From the NCBI GenBank assembly GCA_006538405.1, contig BJKQ01000007.1:496001-560000 (forward strand): a DNA stretch of 64,000 nucleotides, in the 5' to 3' direction. The notes beneath the pieces are model-generated. The model was not told where the DNA came from, searched no databases, and was given only the letters and a program-made list of their open reading frames with translations. A program made the translations under genes and the position numbers. The stretch comes from Hansfordia pulvinata (taxonomy: Eukaryota > Ascomycota > Sordariomycetes > Xylariales). Shown here piece after piece: positions 58,127-64,000 of this stretch (positions are counted from its first letter, which is position 1; every line of letters begins with the position of its first letter).

Positions 58127-61100
58127 CTTGGTTGTTGTTTTTTGTGGTGGTCGTGGGGTGATGGTGGTGGTGATGGTGGTGATGGTGTCCGCAGCAGCAG
58201 CAGAGTGGCCGGCGGGTGAGGCTATCGTGAAGGCCGCCTGGGTAGGCTAGGGCGGGTCGAGATGGTGTTGGTCACCGGAGTGACACGAGGCGCCGGGCAC
58301 ACAGGGCAGAGCAGAGCAGAGCAGGGCAACCAACGACGGCCGTGCTGGCCTCTTTTAGATCAAAAGAGAGTAGAAAGCCATCGACGCAAACAGCCTCGCA
58401 GAGAGTATTTCTCTATGCCTCTCCTCTCCCCCCCCCTGCTGCGTCGCCCCCAAAAACCCATGCCGCGCCCGTCACCTTTTCAATGTTTCCGGGGTCCCGT
58501 CATTGGAGGCAGGGCCGACGAGCGCCTCACGCGCCCCCTCCTCCATCGCAACCGGGGTCGCTCCCATTTGGATCCAACCCCAAGTCGGGTTTGACAGGGA
58601 CAGGATAGACACTACGAAATGGAACTAAGGGAGCGGGCCGTCACGGCGGGCAGTGCGGCAGCACTATTCTTCGCAGATACGCGTGTACTCGTAACTTATT
58701 CCTCTCGAGTCTGTTGGTCAGTCAGCCAAGTCAGTCACAGTCACGCTGCTTCCCTTTCAGACTGCTCTGGTGCCCGAAAGCGCCTACCAGTACTCGTAAC
58801 CACCCCAGCCCGTTATGACCGTCACCCGAAGGGGGGAGGCGGGAACCCGGGTTGGGATATTTACCACACGCGGGGCGCCTTGATTGGGCTTCGGAGGGGC
58901 CAGCTGAAAAAAAAAAAGAAGAGAGAACGACAGGGGGGGCAGTCCGTCCCCCCCTGTTCGAGAGTCATGCACTCGTCGCCGCAATGGGCCTTGGGACAGA
59001 GAGAGAGGGGGGGGAGGACGTTGGACTAGGGGCGGGATTTGGAGCAACAGGGCTGATGACCCTGCAGTCTGTCTGATGAGAGCGGCGCGCAGCCCGACTC
59101 GATTCCAAAGCCTCCTCCTCCTTCTTCTCCTCCTCCTCGTCGCGGCAACGGACTGCCGGCCGGTGGCGCCTCGCCAACCACTGAAAAGCAGCGCAGCGTA
59201 AAGCAAGCGCCCGTCAGACCAGAGCAGACCCAGCACGGCTCCGATGTGAATGGTGGCTGGGGGCTGGGGGCTGACGCCGTTACGAGTACCATGATCGATG
59301 TGGCAAGAATAGGTACCTACCTACGATACCTGGTTCATATCATCCGTATACTCCCCGCTACGGTGCACGAGTATATCATAGCCCACGCGTATCTGGTGCA
59401 GCGCAGTGCAGGGCCGCTTACGAGTACAACCCCAGTCGTGAACGGGAACAGCCGGGGGCGGGTGAAGTGGAGGGGCTCTTTCTCTTCTCCACCCACATCC
59501 ATCCAGGCCCCTGTTGGGCCGACGACTCTCTTTTGATGAGATGATATCCGTTTGCGATGATGCTCGTATTTAGCCCCGAAAGCGAGGCGAAAGCCCGGCG
59601 GCGGGGCTTTGGGCCCGGTGATCCCGGCACTTTGCAAGGCACCCAGAAATGCGCTCGGGACGTCGGCGCCGAGCGTCGACAGGGGACGATGCCTCAGACT
59701 CCGCTTGCTCGTACCTGTGCCTCTTTTCCTTCGCAGCCATCCACCAGTCGGTCTTATCACCACCGCCGCAAGACGGAGAGGAATAGCGGCAAACACGTTC
59801 ACGTCATCTCCTTGGAAAATCCCGCACTGACTGACTATCACACTTGGGAGGGGGAGATGGGTGTCTTTCTGCCATCAGTCTGGCTGGCAGGCGAATACAC
59901 AGGCTGCCGAGCGACGGGGAACATGCAGTCTGCCAGTACCGAATTTACCTCCTCAGGTACTTTCACACCTCTGAAACCACCGGGGGGCCCGAGATCTGGG
60001 AATGGCCTCACACGACGAGCTGTGGGCCACCTGTCAAGTCTCATCAGACTCGAACAACGTGAGCTGCGCTTGTGCCCGCCCGCCCCCGACGGATAGCGAG
60101 CTTGGCGAAGCTGCCATTCCCGCTCTGACAGGCCCCGAACCCCCTCTCGATCCCCTCCCGTCTCTCTAACCCCATCTGGCGCCCATTACCGCCTTCCGCA
60201 TTGTGGCTGAGCCGACTCGGCGCTGGTGATTGGGCCGTCACCCGCGCGCGCGCGCGCGACGCCGCAGCCTTGCGAGGACAACAACCTCAAGGTATGGATC
60301 GTTGTCGACTGCCTCGTACTTGACTACCGAATGTAGGTAGGAGCCCCAACCAGGGTTGTATTGGGGACTACGCCCCCTGCCGGGCTGATGCTACCTCGGG
60401 GCTAAAATAAAACAACAACTGTTATTAGACATCGCTTAGGCGCGCGCGCCGGTGGCTCGTCAGCCTTATTTCTTACGCAGTGCCCAGCCTTGGGGTCCGC
60501 GAATAGCTACGAGTACTCATAAGCCTCTCGAGAGAACCGCAGCTTGCGCGCGGATGTACGGCTCTTGGGGCGCTTCCAGTCAGCGTGGCAGTACCTGACC
60601 GACTCCCGAGGTCGTATCTACGCGTATGGGTATGGATGCACCTGTCTCGCGAAAGCGAGCGAGACTGGTGAAGAGGTTACGTGTGGTAGTAGCAGGTGCA
60701 CTCTACAATTCAATCTGGAAGGGAGTCGGAGGGCAGGCACTCAGGTGAGTACCTTATATCGTAGCAGGTCGTTCCTGCCTGCTACCCAGGTGTGTACATA
60801 CAGTCGATTCAACAGCAGGTGGCAGGGATAAATGTCACAGGGAACAGTATCACCCACCTATGGCCCATGGTTGGTCTGGCCGTTTAGGTGCCTACCTTGG
60901 GTAAGAAACCTCACCTAATACAACACCTTTCTTGCCGCTCGCTCTGATCCACTGCTTCGCATGCGGTTCGCTGGCCACCCCATGCCATCGCCCTACGACT
61001 ACAGGTGACATCGGCCATGCTTCCACGTCACCTCTGTGTGGACAACACCAACCCTACCACCGAGCACACGAACACCCAGCCTCGGATCACCCAGTCCAGT

Positions 61101-61600
61101 GCCGAGTCACCCAGCAAGTGCCCCATTCTACAGATCCGAGTATACGTCTCTCGTCTCGTCGCCGCCGGCCACCCGGTCTCCTCCCCCGGTGTCTCCTGCA
61201 GACCCTGGCGTAAGACTACTTGTACGAGCGTTCGTGACTCCAAGCAAGCCGGGGTCATCTCAAAAGCCGCTTCTCCAACCCCGCCGTCAGACTGACGAGC
61301 ATGGATTGCGGTGGGGATCTGGAGGGGAGTTCAGCCGTGATTGTATCTTATTGCCTCGCCAGCTAACGGCGCCTAACCCTAGGGAGTCTATCAGAACTCG
61401 AGATCCAAGGAGAGAATATCAAATCTCTAAACATAAACCCAGAACCAAAACCGCCAAACATGACAGGTACTTGACCATAGGAAACGATAGGAAACGGACC
61501 GACGCATCAAGAACCGACAAAGCACAAAAGTTGCAGACGAGAAAAAAAGACGAGAGGCCAGCTGAACCCCTGCACCCCCCCCTTCCTCACTGCCCCTTTT
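58127..61600. other. Intergenic, 3.5 kb
   Basis: No supported gene. Near 58140-58200 a GTGGTGATG-rich patch and (CAG)n precede the membrane protein start. A (CG)n run lies at 60242-60257. TACGAGTA/TACTCGTA octamers are at 58686, 58791, 59281, 59419 and 60508. Confidence 0.55.
60242..60257. repeat. (CG)n alternating tract
   Basis: Eight CG units, a potential Z-DNA-forming alternating purine-pyrimidine tract. Unusual beside the general CpG content but short. Confidence 0.9.
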
Positions 61601-62536
61601 CTACTGGTCTCCCTTCTCACCCAGAGATCGTCGCGCCCTCAGGAGCCGACGCATCTTGAGGTGAATCTTCTCGAAACCCGACGCCGCCATCGACAAGACG
61701 GGGACAGCAGCAGCATTCTCTCCGCCATTGTCCCCATCATCGTCAACGGCATCATCACCATCACCACCATCCTCACCGGCCGCGCCTCTCTTCTTGCTAC
61801 TCCCGCCGCTCACAAATATCCCAATGGCCCCGCGCCCGCCGCAGATCTGCATCGCATTGCCCCCGCACGCCATGTCGCACTGCATCGCGCACGTCGGGTC
61901 GCTGGCGTCTTTGAGCTTGGGGCTGAGGCTGTTGCCGCACCAGCACTCGCGCCCGTACTCGAGCCCGGCGTACTTGTAGCCCGCCGAAGCACAAGCCGAG
62001 GTGCACAGCTCCGCCGTCATCTTGTCGTCGGCGCGCACCAGCGTCGCCAGCGCCCGCCCCTCCATCGGCTCCATGTAGCACGATTTGTACTGCCAGCTGC
62101 CGCTCTTCCCGGAGACCGTCTTGGGCGGCGCGGGCGCCACGAACGCCGTGTTGTTGAACACGGACAGGCGCGAGCTGCCCCCGCAGGTCTGCCGCCCGTT
62201 GCCTGCGCACGGCATCGAGCAGCCCGGCCCTCCCAGGCTGGAAGGGGCCGCGAGCGTCTTGCCGCAGTAGCACTCGCGCCCGTACTCTACCCCGGCCAGC
62301 GGCATCCGGCTCTGCGCGCAGTACGCCTGGCAGCTCTCGATCGTCATCTTGTCGTCCGAGTAGCTGCCGCCCGCGAGCGCGCGCCCGGGGATCTCGCTCG
62401 CGCAGCCCAGGTACTTCCAGTCCTTAACCTGCTGACCCGGCGAGATGTTGCCCTCAAAGTTGGCGGGGGCGGTGGCCGCCTGGGACAAGGGCGCGAGGGC
62501 CGCCGCGGTCAGCAAGATGGAAGCGAGCGCCCGCAT
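61601..62536 (-). CDS. Secreted protein with two WSC domains
   Basis: 311 residues, single exon, from the ATG at 62536, which opens a signal peptide (residues 1-20, ending SQA). Two WSC domains follow at about 40-127 and 148-241, each with the full cysteine pattern: YLGCASE..., SCQAYC, VEYGRECYCG, CSMPCAGN, CGG in the first, and SCYMEP, CTSAC, LEYGRECWCG, CAMQCDMACGGNAMQICGG in the second. WSC domains bind wall or other polysaccharides. The rest is an acidic Asp/Gly tract (about 255-275) and a basic C terminus (LRARRSLGEK). There is no transmembrane helix, so it is a secreted or wall-retained carbohydrate-binding protein rather than a Wsc-type stress sensor. The frame stays open upstream to 62686, but that part lacks bias. 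Confidence 0.88.
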   Translation of the reverse strand: MRALASILLTAAALAPLSQAATAPANFEGNISPGQQVKDWKYLGCASEIPGRALAGGSYSDDKMTIESCQAYCAQSRMPLAGVEYGRECYCGKTLAAPSSLGGPGCSMPCAGNGRQTCGGSSRLSVFNNTAFVAPAPPKTVSGKSGSWQYKSCYMEPMEGRALATLVRADDKMTAELCTSACASAGYKYAGLEYGRECWCGNSLSPKLKDASDPTCAMQCDMACGGNAMQICGGRGAIGIFVSGGSSKKRGAAGEDGGDGDDAVDDDGDNGGENAAAVPVLSMAASGFEKIHLKMRRLLRARRSLGEKGDQ

Positions 62537-63932
62537 TGTTGTAGTGGTTCCTTTTTTTGTTTGGCCGTGCCGTGTCGTCGGGGGCTCCGCTGGTGAGTAG
62601 AGACGACCTGAGAAGCTGCCGGTGGGACTCTGGGGAGATGCGAGCTGACTGCCGATGTCTTCACTCTGCGAGATGTTGCTATTCACTTATATAGTCGGCC
62701 AGAGCTGCCATGGACGAGTCTCCTGAAAGGAGGTGCCCATGAGGAGGAAGACACCTCGTGATCATGACCAGCGAGAGGCAGAGACAAAGAGCCCTCCCGA
62801 CCTTCCGTGCTTCTCGTGCTTCTAGATCTGAGGGACAGACATCTCGCGCCCGCACACAAAGAACGCTGACGACTGACCTCATCAAGCTTTGCGCCGGGCA
62901 TGGCTTAGCAGCGGGCGCCACCTCGACATCATCATTATCACCATCGTCGCCTCGAGCGTCAATAGGAGGGCGCGCAGTCGAGAACGTCAGCCGGAAAAGA
63001 GGGCGATCGGGGCGCCGGCCGTAACGTGGCGAGATCTTGAGAGACGAAGGCACGCAGACGCACTTCGCCCCCTGGGGAAACCGCGGGCGGCGTTGCGGTA
63101 TTAAACACACACACAAAGGGACCCAGGGTGTGATCCAAATCCCCCGAGCTTCCACGCTTCCACGCTTCCAAGGTTCCAAGCTTCCGCCGACCGATTGCCA
63201 ATGCTTGGCGGGACCCCCCTTTGATACCACCCGAGTCGAGGAGGCTCCGGGCGGCTTGGGCCCCTCGTCGCGCGGGACACCAGCACCGGCCTCTCGTGCT
63301 TGTACGAGTAGTCCTGCCTGGTCATCCTGTGTGCCCATAACTGTACCCCACGGGCTTCTCTTTGACTCGCTTTGATTTGATTTGGTATGGTCCTGGTTGA
63401 GGCTCGGCGCATTCACCGAGGCCTGGGGCATCACGGGGCCAGCAAACCGGGTACAGCCAAGGAGCTTTCGCCGAGATTTGCGCTAGTGGCCCTCACGCAC
63501 CCCACATTCCAAGACCGCCGACCCCGGGAAACCCTGGCCGAGAGAGATTCATCGCCCGCCGGATGCTGGCGAGCGGCGGCGGCGGCGGCGGAGGCATACC
63601 GAACCAAGGCACCCGGTGGGCACGCGGGGCTCCCAGCAAGTGATAGCTATCCGTTCTCCTCGGCTTGGCAGATGGGGACCTCCGGATGGTCCATGCGCTC
63701 GCTGAGCAGCTGCGAGGAGTTTGTAGCTCATATGGATATATAAGAAGCCCGGCCTTCTTCGGGTTCGCGGGCCGTAGTATCTGTTCGACGTGTACGAGTC
63801 GCGAAGGTACGGACCGCAGGCAGTATTTGCGTGATACTACGAGTACTCGGAGACCCTCGCTGCACACAAGAAAGCGAAACACCCGCACGGACACCAGCGG
63901 GCAGGACAGAACAGGACGAAACTCGAGCGACA
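62537..63932. other. Divergent intergenic region
   Basis: No gene seen between the WSC gene (-) and the secreted protein (+) starting at the right edge. A CTTCCACG-type direct repeat lies at 63151-63175, and TACGAGTA octamers at 63303-63310 and 63838-63845. Confidence 0.55.
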
Positions 63933-64000
63933 ATGAAGGCGTCGGTCTACGGCACGATCCTGGCCTCGTGGCTGCAGGCCAGAGCGGCGGCGAAGCCGTC
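63933..64000 (+). CDS. 5' end of a secreted protein gene (truncated by the window)
   Basis: ATG in a gacaATGa context opens MKASVYGTILASWLQARAAA, a standard signal peptide with a Lys, a hydrophobic core and small residues at the likely cleavage site. Only about 22 codons are inside the window, so the product cannot be identified. A TATA-like atatataag lies about 190 bp upstream at 63734-63742. Confidence 0.5.
   Translation, partial: MKASVYGTILASWLQARAAAKP

Noticed and set aside
61661..62596. 311-codon plus-strand open frame opposite the WSC gene
   Set aside because: Antisense shadow; the WSC cysteine pattern on the minus strand is decisive.

Overview
The window looks like a gene-sparse, GC-rich stretch of a filamentous ascomycete genome (Pezizomycotina, most likely Sordariomycetes). 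The reasons are short introns of about 50 to 350 bp with GTRNGT donors, CTRAC-type branch sites and YAG acceptors; a strong preference for C or G at third codon positions; and gene families typical of these fungi (WSC, S28 peptidase, Zn2Cys6 factor, Ctr transporter, A-T-R NRPS-like enzyme). I saw no tRNA, rRNA, CRISPR or recognisable intact transposon.

Layout. 1-7.3 kb: a small secreted protein (-), a single-pass membrane protein (-), a GT25-like glycosyltransferase (+) and a glutaredoxin (-). 7.3-14.2 kb: a membrane-anchored ubiquitin-like/BAG cochaperone (+) and ribosomal protein uL13 (+). 14.2-20.5 kb: an accessory island with a gene relic, one orphan spliced gene (-), and a repeat-broken Gln-rich pseudogene inside strongly CpG-depleted DNA. 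20.7-29.4 kb: the BAR protein Rvs161/Hob3 (-), peptidyl-tRNA hydrolase (+), an amidoligase-type protein (-) and a PLD-superfamily protein (+). 30.5-41.8 kb: an amino acid permease (+), a large adenylation-thiolation-reductase enzyme (-), Alb1 (-) and a Ctr copper transporter (+). 44.5-58.2 kb: an S28 serine peptidase (+), a 5.7 kb gene desert full of microsatellites, a Zn2Cys6 transcription factor (+) and a polytopic membrane protein (-). 61.6-64 kb: a two-domain WSC protein (-) and the first codons of a secreted protein running off the end.

Most genes are unrelated housekeeping or physiology genes and do not form a pathway. The A-T-R enzyme lacks obvious tailoring neighbours apart from the convergent permease, so it is best read as a stand-alone carboxylate reductase.

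The points most worth a second look are: (1) six apparent one-base deletions, all within G or C runs of coding sequence, in five otherwise well-conserved genes including an essential ribosomal protein, which points to base-call errors in the assembly; (2) a BAG-family gene whose membrane-anchored N terminus has no AUG but a GUG in a good initiation context; (3) a TACGAGTA/TACTCGTA octamer present at least 27 times, almost only between genes; (4) a CpG-depleted, TpG/CpA-rich island around a broken gene; (5) a CSYS glutaredoxin with two in-frame starts that could give mitochondrial and cytosolic forms.
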